In this document: positions 36,036 through 49,737 of the stretch, piece after piece
How positions within the stretch are numbered: position 1 is the stretch's first letter
Layout of the letters: every line of letters begins with the position of its first letter
Assembly (NCBI GenBank): GCA_945910005.1
Contig: CAMDTW010000627.1
Location: 62,001 to 126,000 of the forward strand
Length of the DNA: 64,000 nt
Source: Isoperla grammatica
Lineage: Eukaryota > Arthropoda > Insecta > Plecoptera > Perlodidae
Direction: 5' to 3'
The notes under the pieces: generated by a model
The model's database searches: none
Told to the model about the DNA's origin: nothing
What the model saw: the letters and a program-made list of their open reading frames with translations, nothing else
Program-made: the position numbers and the translations under genes

Positions 36036-36409
36036 GTTCCACCATTTTCACGCATTAATATCAATGCATCAACGTAAATGGACACGGTTTATTTTTTACC
36101 GGTTAAACGGCTCATTGTTACCACAAACGATTTACTCTCTCGCGATCACGCGATCAAGATCTATCAAAGGCGATTTTAAAAAGACAATGTGTTGAAACTG
36201 AATTTTTAGAGTTAGTTAAAAAACGGCTTCCTGGATATTCTTGGATGTTTTTTAAATCCAATGAGACCCTCGCTGTCCATAAATCTATCTAGCTTTGGTG
36301 TTACAATTACAATAAGAATGAATCGAGATACAATGAGATGTATTCATGCATACATTGAGAGCAGTGGGTTATCTATCAGTGTAAGCGATCCAACTTCCAT
36401 CGAGTGGCA

Positions 36410-36485
36410 TGGCGTACGGGGTAGCGACGCCGACTAGTGTTTTCGCGGTCCGGGGTTCGAGTCCCGTAACCGGCAGTATTTTTTT
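36410..36485 (+). other. tRNA-like Pol III module 2 of island 2
   Basis: A-box-like word at 36410-36421, B box GGTTCGAGTCC at 36454-36464 and a T7 run at 36479-36485, here preceded by cggcagta rather than cggcagtc. Confidence 0.66.
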
Positions 36486-36646
36486 CTTCCATATTCAGAC
36501 AAGCAAAGTTGAGAAGGGTTTACTAAGGGGAAATTTTTTTTTCAAGTGCTCGTAGCTACCATACGGGATGTCCAAATTTGTTTTTGTATTTTTTTTTATT
36601 TTTTTTGAATTAATTATCTAGACATCCTGAAAACAAAAATGTGCTG

Positions 36647-39600
36647 TTTGCATTCCATGTGCCTAACATATCCCTAATGTGGCTCTCGCCACTCCGTCAT
36701 ACTTGCGGCCCTCTTTGCAATCCAAGCGTCTAACAATCTCCCCAGTGTTGCTCTCGCCACTCCGTCATACTTGCGGCCCTCTTTGCAAACCAAGCGCCTA
36801 ACAATCTCCCCAGTGTGGCTCTCGTAACTTCACCATACTGGCGGCCCCCTTGGCAATCCAAGCGCCCAACAATCTCCCCAATGTGGCTCTCGTCGCTCTG
36901 TCATACTTGCGGCCCTCTGTGCAATCCAAGTGCCAAACAATCTCCCCAATGTGGCTCTCGTCACACCGCCATACTTGCGGCCCTCTTTGCAATCCAAGTG
37001 CCTTACATTTCCCTAATGTGGCTCTCGCCACTCCGCCATACTTGCGGCCCTCTTTGCAATCCAAGCGCCTAACAATCTCCCTTATGTGGCTCTCGCCACT
37101 CCGTCATACTTGCGGCCCTCTTTGCAATCCAAGCGCATAACAATCTCCCCAATATGGCTCTTTGCAATCAGAGCGCCTTACAATCTCCCCGATGTGGATC
37201 TCGCCACTCCGCCATTCTTGCGGCCCTCTTTGCAATCCAAGCACCTAACAATCTTCCCAATGTGGCTCTCGTCACTGCACCATACTTGCGGCCCTCTTTG
37301 CAATCTAAGCGCCTAACAATCTCCCCAGTGTTGCTCTCGCCACTCCGTCATACTTGCGGCCCTCTTTGCAATCCAAGCGCCTTACAATCTCCCCGATGTG
37401 GCTCTCGCCACTCCGTCATACTTGCGGCCCTCTTTTCTTTCCAAGCGCCTAACAATCTGTCATACTTGCGGCCCTCTTTGCAATCAAAGCGCCTAACAAT
37501 CTCCCCAGTGTTCCTCTTGCCACTCCGTAAAACTTGCGGCGCTCTTTGCAATCCAAGCGCCTAACAATGTCCCCAATGTGGCTTTCTACTCCGCCATTCT
37601 TGCGGCCCTCTTTGCCATCCAAGCGCCTAAAAATCTCCCCAATATGGCTCTCGTCACTCCACCATACCTGCGGCCCTCTTTGCAATCAAAACGCCTAACA
37701 ATCTCCCCAATGTGGCTCTCGTCAAACCTTCATACTTGCGGCCCTCTTTGCAATCAAAGCGCTTAACAATCTCCTTAATGTGGCTCTCGTCACACCGTCA
37801 TACTTGCGGCCCTCTTTGCAATCCAAGCGCCTTACAATCTCCCCAATGTGGCTCTCGCCACTCCGTCATACTTGCGGCCCTCTTTGCGATCCAAGCGCCT
37901 AACAATCTCCCCAATGTGGTTCTCGCCACTCCGTCATACTTGCGGCCCTCTTTTCAATCCAAGCGCCTAACAATCTCCCCAATGTGGCTCTCGTCACTTT
38001 GTCATACTTGCGGCCCTCTTTGCAATCCAAGCGCCTTACCATCTCCCCGATGTGGTTCTCGTCACTCCGTCATACTTGCGGCCCTCTTTGCCATCCAAGC
38101 GCCTAACAATCTCCCCAATGTGGCTCTCGTCAAACCGTAATGCTTGCGGCCCTCTTTGCAATCCAAGCGCCTCACAATCTCCCCAAGGTGGCAATTTCAC
38201 TCAGTCACTCTTTGCGGCCCTCTTTGCAATCCAAGCGCCTAACAATCTCCCCAATGTGGCTCTCGCCTTTCCGTCATACTTGCGGCCCTCTTTGCAATCC
38301 AAGCGCCTAACAATCTCACCAATGTGGCTCTCGTCACACCGTCACACTGGCGGCCGTCTTTGCAATCCAAGCGCCTAACAATCTCCCCAATGTGGCTCTC
38401 GCCACTCCGTCATACTTGCGGCCCTCTTTGCAATCCAAGCGCCTAACAATCTCCCCAATGTGGCCCTCGTCACACCGTCATACTTGCGGCCCTCTTTGCA
38501 ATACAAGCGTTTAACAATCTCTCCAATGTGGCTCTCGTCACTCCACCATACTTGCGGCCCTCTTTGCAATCCAAGTGCCTAACATCTCCCTAATGTGGCT
38601 CTCGCCACTCCGCCATACTTGCGGCCCTCTTTGCAATCCAAGCGCCTAACAATCTCCCTAATGTGCCTCTCGCCACTCCGTCATACTTGCGGCCCTCTTT
38701 GCAATCCAAGCGCATAACAATCTCCCCAATATGGCTCTTTGCAATCAGAGCGCCTTACAATCTCCCCGATGTGGATCTCGCCACTCCGCCATTCTTGAGG
38801 CCCTCTTTGCAATCCAAGCGCCTTACAATCTCCTTAATGTGGCTCTCGCATCTTCGTCATACTTGCGGCCCTCTTTTCAATCCAAGCGCCTAACAATCTC
38901 CCTAATGTTGCTCTCGCTACTCCGCCATTCTTGAGGCCCTCTTTGCCATCCAAGCGCCTAACAATCTCTCCAATGTGGCTCTCGCCACTTCGTCATACTT
39001 GCGGCCCTCTTTGCAATCCAAGCGCCTAACAATCTCCCTAATGTGGCTCTCGCCACTTCGTCATACTTGCGGCCCTCTTTGCAATCCAAGCGCATAACAA
39101 TCTCCTAAATATAGCTCTTTGCAATCAGAGCGCCTTACAATCTCTCCAATGTGGCTCTCGTCACTCCCCCATACTTGCGGCCCTCTTTGCAATCCAAGTG
39201 CCTAACATCTCCCCAGTGTTTCTCTCGCCAATCCGTCATACTTGCGGCCCTCTTTGCAATCCAAGCGCCTAACAATCTCCCCAATGTGGCTCTCGGTACA
39301 CCGTCATACTTGCGGCCCTCTTTACAATACAAGCGTCTAACAATCTCTCCAATGTGGCTCTCGTCACTCTACCATACTTGCGGCCCTCTTTGCAATCCAA
39401 GTGCCTTACATCTCCCTAATGTGGCTCTCGCCACTCCGCCATACTTGCGGCCCTCTTTGCCATCCAAGCGCATAACAATCTCCCCAATGTGGCTCTCGCA
39501 ACTCCGTCATACTTGCGGCCCTCTTTGCAATCATAGCGCCTTACAATCTCCCCAATGTGGCTCTCGCCACTCCGTCATTCTTGCGGCCCTCTTTGCAATC

Positions 39601-42484
39601 AGAGCGCCTTACAATCTCCCCAATGTGGCTCTCGTCACACCGTCATACTTGCGGCCCTCTTTGCCATCCAAGCACCTAACAATCTCCCCAATGTTGCTCT
39701 CGCCACTCCGTCATACTTGCGGCCCTCTTTGCAATCAGAGCGCCTTACAATCTCCCCGATGTGGCTCTCGCCACTCCGCCATTCTTGCGGCCCTCTTTGC
39801 AATCCAAGCGCCTTACAATATCCCCAATATGGCTCTCGTCACTCCACCATACTTGCGGCCCTCTTTGCAATCAAAACGCGTAACAATCTCCCCGATGTGG
39901 CTCTCGCCACTCCGCCATTCTTGCGGCCCTCTTTGCAATCCAAGCGCCTAACAATCTCCCCAATGTGGCCCTCGTCACACCGTCATACTTGCGGCCCTCT
40001 TTGCAAAACAAGCGTTTAACAATCTCTCCAATGTGGCTCTCGTCACTCCACCATACATGCGGCCCTCTTTGCAATCCAAGTGCCTAACATCTCCCTAATG
40101 TGGCTCTCGCCACTCCGCCATACTTGCGGCCCTCTTTGCAATCCAAGCGCCTAACAATCTCCCTAATGTGGCTCTCGCCACTCCGTCATACTTGCGGCCC
40201 TCTTTGCAATCCAAGCGCATAACAATCTCCCCAATATGGCTCTTTGCAATCAGAGCGCCTTACAATCTCCCCGATGTGGATCTCGCCACTCCGCCATTCT
40301 TGAGGCCCTCTTTGCAATCCAAGCGCCTAACAATCTCCTTAATGTGGCTCTCGCCACTTCGTCATACTTGCGGCCCTCTTTGCAATCCAAGCGCGTAACA
40401 ATCTCCCCAGTGTTGCTCTCGCCACTTCGTCATACTTGCGGCCCTCTTTGCAATCAAGCGCCTAACAATCTCCCTAATGTGGCTCTCGCTACTCCGCCAT
40501 ACTTGCGGCCCTCTGCAAATCCAAGCGCTAAACAATCTCCCCAATGTGACTGTCATCACACCGCCATACTTGCGGCTCTCTTTGCAATCCAAGCGCCTAA
40601 CAATCTCCTTAATGTGGTTCTCGCTACTCCGTCATACTTGCGGCCCTCTTTGCAATCCAAGCGCCTAACAATCTCCCTAATGTGGCTCTCGCCACTCCGT
40701 CATACTTGCGGCCCTCTTTGCAATCCAAGCGCCTTACAAACTCCCCAAGGTGGCCCCAAGCGCCTAACAATCTCTCCGATGTGGATCTCGTCACTCCGTC
40801 ATACTTGCGGCCCTCTTTGCAATCCAAGCGCCTAACAATCTCCCCGATGTGGCTCTCGCCACTCCGCCATACTTGCGGCCCCTTTTGCAATCCAAGCGCC
40901 TAACAAACTCCCCAATGTGGCTCTCGTCACTCCGTCATACTTGCGGCCCTCTTTGCAATCCAAGCGCCTTACAAACTCCCCAAGGTGGCCCCAAGCGCCT
41001 AACAATCTCTCCGATGTGGATCTCTTCACTCCGTCATACTTGCGGCCCTCTTTGCAATCCAAGCGCCTAACAATCTCCCCGATGTGGCTCTCGCCACTCC
41101 GCCATACTTGCGGCCCCTTTTGCAATCCAAGCGCCTAACAAACTCCCCAATGTGGCTCTCGTCACTCCGTCATACTTGCGGCCCTCTTTGCAATCCAAGC
41201 GCCTAACAATCTCCCCAATGTGGCTCTCGTCACACCGCCATTCTTGCGGCCTTCTTTGCAATCCAAGCGCCTTACAATCTCCCCAGTGTTGCTCTCGCCA
41301 CTCCGTCATACTTGCGGCCCTCTTTGCAATTCAAGCGCAAACAATCTCCCCAATGTGGCGCTCGTCACACCGTCATACTTGCGGCCCTCTTTGCAATCCA
41401 AGCGTCTAACAATCTCTCCAATGTGGCTCTCGTCACTCCACCATACTTGCGGCCCTCTTTGCAATCCAAGTGCCTTACATCTCCCTAATGTGGCTCTCGC
41501 CACTCCGCCATACTTTCGGCCCTCTTTGCAATCCAAGCGCCTAACAATCTCCCTAATGTGGCTCTCGCCACTCCGTCATACCTGCGGCCCGCTTTGCAAT
41601 CCAAGCGTGTAACAATCTCCTCAGTGTGGCTCTCGCCACTCCGTCATACTTGCGGCCCTCTTTGCAAACCAAGCGCCTAACAATCTCCCCAATGTTGCTC
41701 TCGTCACACCGTCTTACTTGCGGCCCTCTTTGCAATCCAAGCGTCTAACAATCTCCCCAGTGTTGCTCTCGCCACTCCGTCATACCTGCGGCCCTCTTTG
41801 CAATCCAAGCGCCTAACAATCTCCCCGATGTGGCTCTCGCCAGGCCGCCATACTTGCGGCCCTCTTTGCAATCCAAGCGCCTAACAAACTCCCCAAGGTG
41901 GCCCCAAGCGCCTAACAATCTCTCCGATGTGGATCTCGTCACTCCGTCATACTTGCGGCCCTCTTTGCAATCCAAGCGCCTAACAATCTCCCCGATGTGG
42001 TTCTCGCCACTCCGCCATACTTGCGGCCCCCTTTGCAATCCAAGCGCCTCACAAACTCCCCAATGTGGCTCTCGTCACTCCGTCATACTTGCGGCCCTCT
42101 TTGCAATCCAAGCGCCTTACAATCTCTCCAGTGTGGCTCTCGTAACTCCACCATACTGGCGGCCCCCTTGGCCATCCAAGCGCCTAACAATCTCCCCAAT
42201 GTGGCTCTCGTCGCTCTGTCATACTTGCGGCCCTCTTTGCAATCCAAGCGCCTCACAAACTCCCTAATGTGGCTCTCGTCACTCCGTCATACTTGCGGCC
42301 CTCTTTGCAATCCAAGCGCCTAACAATCTCCCCAGTGTGGCTCTCGTAACTCCACCATACTTGCGGCCCTCTTGGCAATCCAAGCGCCTAACAATCTCCC
42401 CAATGTGGCTCTCGTCGCTCCGTCATACTTGCGGCCCTCTTTGCTCCCCAATGTGGCTCTCGTCACACCGTCACTCGTCATACC
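36647..42484 (+). repeat. 68-bp satellite array, fourth block
   Basis: Monomers between islands 2 and 3. It contains an intact ctctgtgcaatcc monomer (near 36918), which is the empty-site paralogue of the retrotransposon insertion. 31-bp monomers occur near 40745 and 40978, 235 bp apart (31 plus three times 68). From about 41155 the sequence matches the approach to island 1. No genes. Confidence 0.95.
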
Positions 42485-43015
42485 AGTAGAGTTACTACGT
42501 CACCAAGGATTATTGTTGACATTAAGTTCGACGCTACGACTAACTAGGTACCACCGTTCATCCACAATCGGTACCGAAAGTGGAACTTGACAAGAAAATC
42601 TTTGAAATTTCGGCGACCCCTCACGTCGCTCACAAAAAACATAGCGACGCGATGATTTTTTTGAAAGTAGACCATGTTCATATCTACCTTGAGAAGTAAC
42701 TTTAAGATCCCCCAATTAAACAATATAGCCGTAAAGAATATAATTCTAAAAAACAGAGTGTCCTTGAGCTCGCCTTGACGACGCGTAGCGTCTCTTGTTA
42801 AATGGTTAATATAATAATGATTAGAGTTTCTCCGTTGGACATTCATACTCTATACATAAAACATGTTAATGCTGGCCTTGCATTAATGGTTAGCCGAGGA
42901 AACATGTTTTAATGTTGGCGTGATGACGAGCTATCTGAATACAACAAGCTATGCCATACATTGAGACCAGTGTGTTATCTACCAGTGTAAGCAACGCTAC
43001 TTCCATCGATTGGCG

Positions 43016-43090
43016 TGGCGTACGAAGTAACGTTGTAGCTTCGAATACTTGAGGTCTGGGGTTCGAGACCCGGTACACCCACTCTTTTTT
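43016..43090 (+). other. tRNA-like Pol III module 1 of island 3
   Basis: A-box-like word at 43016-43027, B box GGTTCGAGACC at 43060-43070 and T6 at 43085-43090. Confidence 0.62.
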
Positions 43091-43464
43091 GTTGTACCAT
43101 TTTCACGCATTAATATCAATGCATCAACGTGAATGGACACGGTTTATTTTTTACCGGTTAAACGGCTCATTGTTACCACAAACGATTTACTCTTTCGCGA
43201 TCACGCGATCAAGATCTATCAAAGGCGGTTTTAAAAAGACAATGTGTTGAAACTGAATTTTTAGAGTTAGTTAAAAAACGGCTTCCTGGATATTCTTGGA
43301 TTTTTTTTAAATCCAATGAGACCCTCGCTGTCCATAAATCTATCTAGCTTTGGTGTTACAATTACAATAAGAATGAATCGAGATACAATGAGATGTATTC
43401 ATGCATACATTGAGAGCAGTGGGTTATCTATCAGTGTAAGCGATCCAACTTCCATCGAGTGGCA

Positions 43465-43540
43465 TGGCGTACGGGGTAGCGACGCCGACTAGTGTTTTCG
43501 CGGTCCGGGGTTCGAGTCCCGTAACCGGCAGTCTTTTTTT
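43465..43540 (+). other. tRNA-like Pol III module 2 of island 3
   Basis: A-box-like word at 43465-43476, B box GGTTCGAGTCC at 43509-43519 and T7 at 43534-43540. Confidence 0.66.
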
Positions 43541-43703
43541 CTTCCATATTCAGACAAGCAAAGTTGAGAAGGGTTTACTAAGGGGAAATGTTTTTTTTCA
43601 AGTGCTCGTAGCTACCATACGGGATGTCCAAATTTGTTTTTTTATTTTTTTTTATTTTTTTTTGAATTAATTATCTAGACATCCTGAAAACAAAAATGTG
43701 CTG

Positions 43704-46700
43704 TTTGCAATCCATGTGCCTAACATATCCCTAATGTGGCTCTCGCCACTCCGTCATACTTGCGGCCCTCTTTGCAATCCAAGCGTCTAACAATCTCCCC
43801 AGTGTTGCTCTTGCCACTCCGTCATACTTGCGGCCCTCTTTGCAAACCAAGCGCCTAACAATCTCCCCAATGTGGCTCTCTTCACACCGTCATACTTGCG
43901 GCCCTCTTTGCAATCCAAGCACCTAACAATCTCCCCAATGTGGCTCTCGTCGCTCCGTCATACTTGCGGCCCTCTTTGCAATCCAAGTGCCAAACAATTT
44001 CCCCAATGTGGCTCTCTTCACACCGTCATACTTGCGGCCCTCTTTGCAATCCAAACGCCAAACAATCTCCCCAATGTGGCTCTCGTCACTGCACCACACT
44101 TGCGGCCCTCTTTGCAATCCAAGTGCCACACATCTCCCAAATGGGCCTGTCGTCACTCCGTCATACTTGCGGCCCTCTTTGCAATATAAGCGCCTCACAA
44201 TCTCCCCAATGTGGCTCTCGTCACACCGTCATACTTGCGGCCCTCTTTGCAATATAAGCGTCTAACAATTTCTCCAATGTGGCTCTCGTCACTCCCCCAT
44301 AATTGCGGCCCTCTTTGCAATCCAAGTGCCTAACATCTCCCTAATGTGGCTCTCGCCACTCCGCCATACTTGCGGCCCTCTTTGAAATCCAAGCGCCTAA
44401 CAATCTTCCCAATATGGCTCTCGCCACTCCGCCATACTTGCGGCCCTCTTTGCCATCCAAGCGCCTAACAATCTCCCCAATGTGGCTCTCGCCACTCCGT
44501 CATACTTGCGGCCCTCTTTGCAATCCAAGCGCCTAGCAAACTCCCCAAGGTGGCTCTCGCCACTCCGCCATACTTGCGGCCCCCTTTGCAATCCAAGTGC
44601 CTCACAATCTCCCCAATGTGGCTCTCGTCACTCTGTCATACTTGCGGCCCTCTTCGCAATCCAAGCGCCTAACAATCTCCCCGATGTGGCTCTCGCCACT
44701 CCGCCATACTTGCGGCCCTCTTTGCAATCCAAGCGCCTAGCAAACTCCCCAAGGTGGCCCCAAGCGCCTTACAATCTCTCCGATGTGGATCTCGTCACTC
44801 CGTCATACTTGCGGCCCTCTTTGCAATCCAAGCGCCTAACAATCTCCCCGATGTGGCTCTCGCCACTCCGCCATACTTGCGGCCCCCTTTGCAATCCAAG
44901 CGCCTAACAATCTCCCCAGTGTGGCTCTCGTAACTCCACCATACTGGCGGCCCCCTTGGCAATCCAAGCGCCCAACAATCTCCCCAATGTGGCTCTCGTC
45001 GCTCTGTCATACTTGCGGCCCTCTGTGCAACCCAAGTGCCAAACAATCTCCCCAATGTGGCCCTCGTCACACCGCCATACTTGCGGCCCTCTTTGCAATC
45101 TAAGCGCCTAACAATCCCCCCAGTGTTGCTCTCGCCACTCCGTCATACTTGCGGCCCTCTTTGCAATCCAAGCGCCTTACAATCTCCCCGATGTGGCTCT
45201 CGCCACTCCGTCATACTTTCGGCCCTCTTTTCAATCCAAGCGCCTAACAATCTGTCATACTTGCGGCCTTCTTTGTAATCAAAGCGCCTAACAATCTCCC
45301 CAGTGTTGCTCTTGCCACTCCGTAAAACTTGCGGCCCTCTTTGCAATCCAAGCGCCTAACAATGTCCCCAATGTGGCTCTCTACTCCGTCATAATTGCGG
45401 CCCTCTTTGCAATCAGAGCGCCTTACAATCTCCTTGATGTGGCTTTCGTCACTCCGCCATTCTTGCGGCCCTCTTTGCCATCCAAGCGCCTAACAATCTC
45501 CCCAATATGGCTCTCGTCACTCCACCATACTTGCGGCCCTCTTTGCAATAAAAACGCCTTACAATCTCCCCAATGTGGCTCTCGTCAAACCTTCATACTT
45601 GCGGCCCTCTTTGCAATCAAAGCGCTTAACAATCTCCTTAATGTGGCTCTCGTCACACCGTCATACTTGCGGCCCTCTTTGCAATCCAAGTGCCTTACAA
45701 TCTCCCCAATGTGGCTCTCGCCACTCCGTCATACTTGCGGCCCTCTTTGCGATCCAAGCGCCTAACAATCTCCCCAATGTGGTTCTCGCCACTCCGTCAT
45801 ACTTGACGCCCTCTTTTCAATCCAAGCGCCTAACAATCTCCCCAATGTGGCTCTCGTCACTTTGTCATACTTGCGGCCCTCTTTGCAATCCAAGCGCCTT
45901 ACCATCTCCCCGATGTGGTTCTCGTCACTCCGTCATACTTGCGGCCCTCTTTGCCATCCAAGCGCCTAACAATCTCCCCAATGTGGCTCTCGTCAAACCG
46001 TAATGCTTGTGGCCCTCTTTGCAATCCAAGCGCCTCACAATCTCCCCAAGGTGGCAATTTCACTCAGTCACTCTTGCGGCCCTCTTTGCAATCCAAGCGC
46101 CTAACAATCTCCCCAATGTGGCTCTCGCCTTTCCGTCATACTTGCGGCCCTCTTTGCAATCCAAGCGCCTAACAATCTCACCAATGTGGCTCTTGTCACA
46201 CCGTCACACTTGCGGCCGTCTTTGCAATCCAAGCGCCTAACAATCTCCCCAATGTGGCTCTCGCCACTCCGTCATACTTGCGGCCCTCTTTGCAATCCAA
46301 GCGCCTAACAATCTCCCCAATGTGGCCCTCGTCACACCGTCATACTTGCGGCCCTCTTTGCAAAACAAGCGTTTAACAATCTCTCCAATGTGGCTCTCGT
46401 CACTCCACCATACTTGCGGTCCTCTTTGCAATCCAAGTGCCTAACATCTCCCTAATGTGGCTCTCGCCACTCCGCCATACTTGCGGCCCTCTTTGCAATC
46501 CAAGCGCCTAACAATCTCCCTCATGTGGCTCTCGCCACTCCGTCATACTTGCGGCCCTCTTTGCAATCCAAGCGCATAACAATCTCCCCAATATGGCTCT
46601 TTGCAATCAGAGCGCCTTACAATCTCCCCGATGTGGATCTCGCCACTCCGCCATTCTTGAGGCCCTCTTTGCAATCCAAGCGCCTAACAATCTCCTTATT

Positions 46701-49700
46701 GTGGCTCTCGCCACTTCGTCATACTTGCGGCCCTCTTTGCAATACAAGCGCTTTACAATCTCCCCAGTGTTGCTCTCGCCACTTCGTCATACTTGCGGCC
46801 CTCTTTGCAATCAAGCGCCTTACAATCTCCCTAATGTGGCTCTCGCTACTCCGCCATACTTGCGGCCCTCTTTGCAATCCAAGCGCCTAACAATCTCCCC
46901 AATGTGACTCTCATCACACCGCCATACTTGCGGCCCTCTTTGCAATCCAAGCGCCTAACAATCTCCTTAATGTGGTTCTCGCTACTCCGTCATACTTGCG
47001 GCCCTCTTTGCAATCCAAGCGCCTTACAATCTCCCTAATGTGGCTCTCGCTACTCCGCCATACTTGCGGCCCTCTTTGCAATCCAAGCGCCTAACAATCT
47101 CCCCAATGTGACTCTCATCACACCGCCATACTTGCGGCCCTCTTTGCAATCCAAGCGCCTAACAATCTCCTTAATGTGGTTCTCGCTACTCCGTCATACT
47201 TGCGGCCCTCTTTGCAATCAAGCGCCTAACAATCTCCCGTATGTGGCTCTCGCCACTCCGTCATACTTGCGGCCCTCTTTGCAATCCAAGCGCCTAACAA
47301 TCTCTCCGATGTGGATCTCGTCACTCCGTCATACTTGCGGCCCTCTTTGCAATCCAAGCGCCTAACAATCTCCCCGATGTGGCTCTCGCCACTCCGCCAT
47401 ACTTGCGGCCCCCTTTGCAATCCAAGCGCCTAACAAACTCCCCAATGTGGCTCTCGTCACTCCGTCATACTTGCGGCCCTCTTTGCAATCCAAGCGCCTA
47501 ACAATCTCCCCAGTGTGGCTCTCGTAACTCCACCATACTTGCGGCCCTCTTGGCAATCCAAGCGCCTAACAATCTCCCCAATGTGGCTCTCGTCGCTCCG
47601 TCATACTTGCGGCCCTCTTTGCAATCCAAGTGCCAAACAATCTCCCCAATGTGGCCCTCGTCACACCGCCATACTTTCGTCGGCCCTCTTTGCAATCAGA
47701 CCGCCTAACAATCTCCCCAATGTGGCTCTCGTCACTTCATCATACTTGCGGCCCTCTTTGCAATCAGAGCTTCTTACAATCTCCCCGATGTGGATCTCGC
47801 CACACCGCCATTCTTGCGGCCCTCTTTGCAATCCAAGAACCTTACAATCTTCCCAATGTGGCTCTCGTCACTGCACCATACTTGCGGCCCTCTTTGCAAT
47901 CCAAGCGCCTAACAATCTCCCCAGTGTTGCTTTCCCACTCGGTCATACTTGCGGCCCTCTTTGCAATCCAAGCGCCTTACAATCTCCCCAATGTGGCTCT
48001 TTTCACACCGTCATACTTGCGGCCCTCTTTGCAATACAAGCGTCTCACAATCTCTCCAATGTGGCTCTCGTCACTCCCCCATAATTGCGGCCCTCTTTGC
48101 AATCCAAGTGCCTAACATCTTCCTAATGTGGCTCTCGCCACTCCGCCATACTTGCGGCCCTCTTTGAAATCCAAGCGCCTTACAATCTCCCCAATATGGC
48201 TCTCGCCAATCCGCCATACTTGCGGCCCTCTTTGCCATCCAAGTGCCTCACATCTCCCAAATGGGCCTGTCGTCACTCCGTCATACTTGCGGCCCTCTTT
48301 GCAATCCAAGCGCCTCACAATCTTCCCAATGTGGCTCTCGTCACTCTGTCATACTTGCGGCCCTCTTTGCAATCCAAGCGCCTAACAATCTCCCCAATGT
48401 GGCTCTCGTCACACCGCCATTCTTGCAGCCTTCTTTGCAATCCAAGCACCTAACAATCTTCCCAATGTGGCTCTCGTCACTGCACCATACTTGCGGCCCT
48501 CTTTGCAATCCAAGCGCCTTACAATCTCCCCAGTGTTGCTCTCGCCACTCCGTCATACTTGCGGCCCTCTATGCAATTCAAGCGCCTAACAATCTCCCCA
48601 ATGTGGCGCTCGTCACACCGTCATACTTGCGGCCCTCTTTGCAATACAAGCGTCTAACAATCTCTCCAATGTGGCTCTCGTCACTCCACCATACTTGCGG
48701 CCCTCTTTGCAATCCAAGTGCCTTACATCTCCCTAATGTGGCTCTCGCCACTCCGCCATACTTTCGGCCCTCTTTGCAATCCAAGCGCCTAACAATCTCC
48801 CTAATGTGGCTCTCGCCACTCCGTCATACCTGCGGCCCGCTTTGCAATCCAAGCGTCTAACAATCTCCTCAGTGTTGCTCTCGCCACTCCGTCATACTTG
48901 CGGCCCTCTTTGCAAACCAAGCGCCTAACAATCTCCCCAATGTGGCTCTCGTCACACCGTCTTACTTGCGGCCCTCTTTGCAATCCAAGCGTCTAACAAT
49001 CTCCCCAGTGTTGCTCTCGCCACTCCGTCATACCTGCGGCCCTCTTTGCAATCCAAGCGCCTAACAATTTTCCCGATGTGGCTCTCGCCACTCCGCCATA
49101 CTTGCGGCCCTCTTTGCAATCCAAGCGCCTAACAAACTCCCCAAGGTGGCCCCAAGCGCCTAACAATCTCTCCGATGTGGATCTCGTCACTCCGTCATAC
49201 TTGCGGCCCTCTTTGCAATCCAAGCGCCTAACAATCTCCCCGATGTGGTTCTCGCCACTCCGCCATACTTGCGGCCCCCTTTGCAATCCAAGCGCCTCAC
49301 AAACTCCCCAATGTGGCTCTCGTCACTCCGTCATACTTGCGGCCCTCTTTGCAATCCAAGCGCCTTACAATCTCTCCAGTGTGGCTCTCGTAACTCCACC
49401 ATACTGGCGGCCCCCTTGGCCATCCAAGCGCCTAACAATCTCCCCAATGTGGCTCTCGTCGCTCTGTCATACTTGCGGCCCTCTTTGCAATCCAAGCGCC
49501 TCACAAACTCCCCAATGTGGCTCTCGTCACTCCGTCATACCTCCGGCCCTCTTTGCAATCCAAGCGCCTAACAATCTCCGCAGTGTGGCTCTCGTAACTC
49601 CACCATACTTGCGGCCCTCTTGGCAATCCAAGCGCCTAACAATCTCCCCAATGTGGCTCTCGTCGCTCCGTCATACTTGCGGCCCTCTTTGCAATCCAAG

Positions 49701-49737
49701 TGCCAAACAATCTCCCCAATGTGGCTCTCGTCACACC
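43704..49737 (+). repeat. 68-bp satellite array, fifth block
   Basis: Monomers between islands 3 and 4. 45575-46240 closely matches 26206-26871 (offset 19,369), and from about 46179 the block follows the second copy of the 9.3-kb segment. A ctctgtgcaaccc variant of the insertion-site monomer is near 45022. No genes. Confidence 0.95.

Larger units (their letters stand above)
35429..36646 (+). repeat. Non-satellite island 2 (1.22 kb)
   Basis: Same composite as island 1 with private differences shared with island 4: gaccttaag instead of gacattaag, gacgcctcacg, gtctttgagcacgtc and cggcagtattt. It starts directly after ctcgtcacacc, while islands 1 and 3 have an extra gtcactcgtcatacc before the same start. 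It contains two tRNA-like modules. Confidence 0.85.
31870..41216 (+). repeat. 9.3-kb segment of satellite plus island, first copy
   Basis: Matches 46179-55525 at a constant offset of 14,309 bp, including island 2, rare variants and shortened monomers. Mismatches are scattered single bases, for example 33656 against 47965 (gccatcc against gcaatcc). The left and right limits, where the two stop agreeing, are approximate. Confidence 0.85.
42485..43703 (+). repeat. Non-satellite island 3 (1.22 kb)
   Basis: Nearly identical to island 1 (offset 11,995), including the extra gtcactcgtcatacc in front and the cggcagtc version of module 2. Confidence 0.85.
41155..43878 (+). repeat. 2.7-kb segment of satellite plus island, second copy
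   Basis: Matches about 29160-31883 at a constant offset of 11,995 bp and includes all of island 3. Only a few scattered differences are seen, such as gttgtacc against gttccacc near 43093. Confidence 0.85.
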
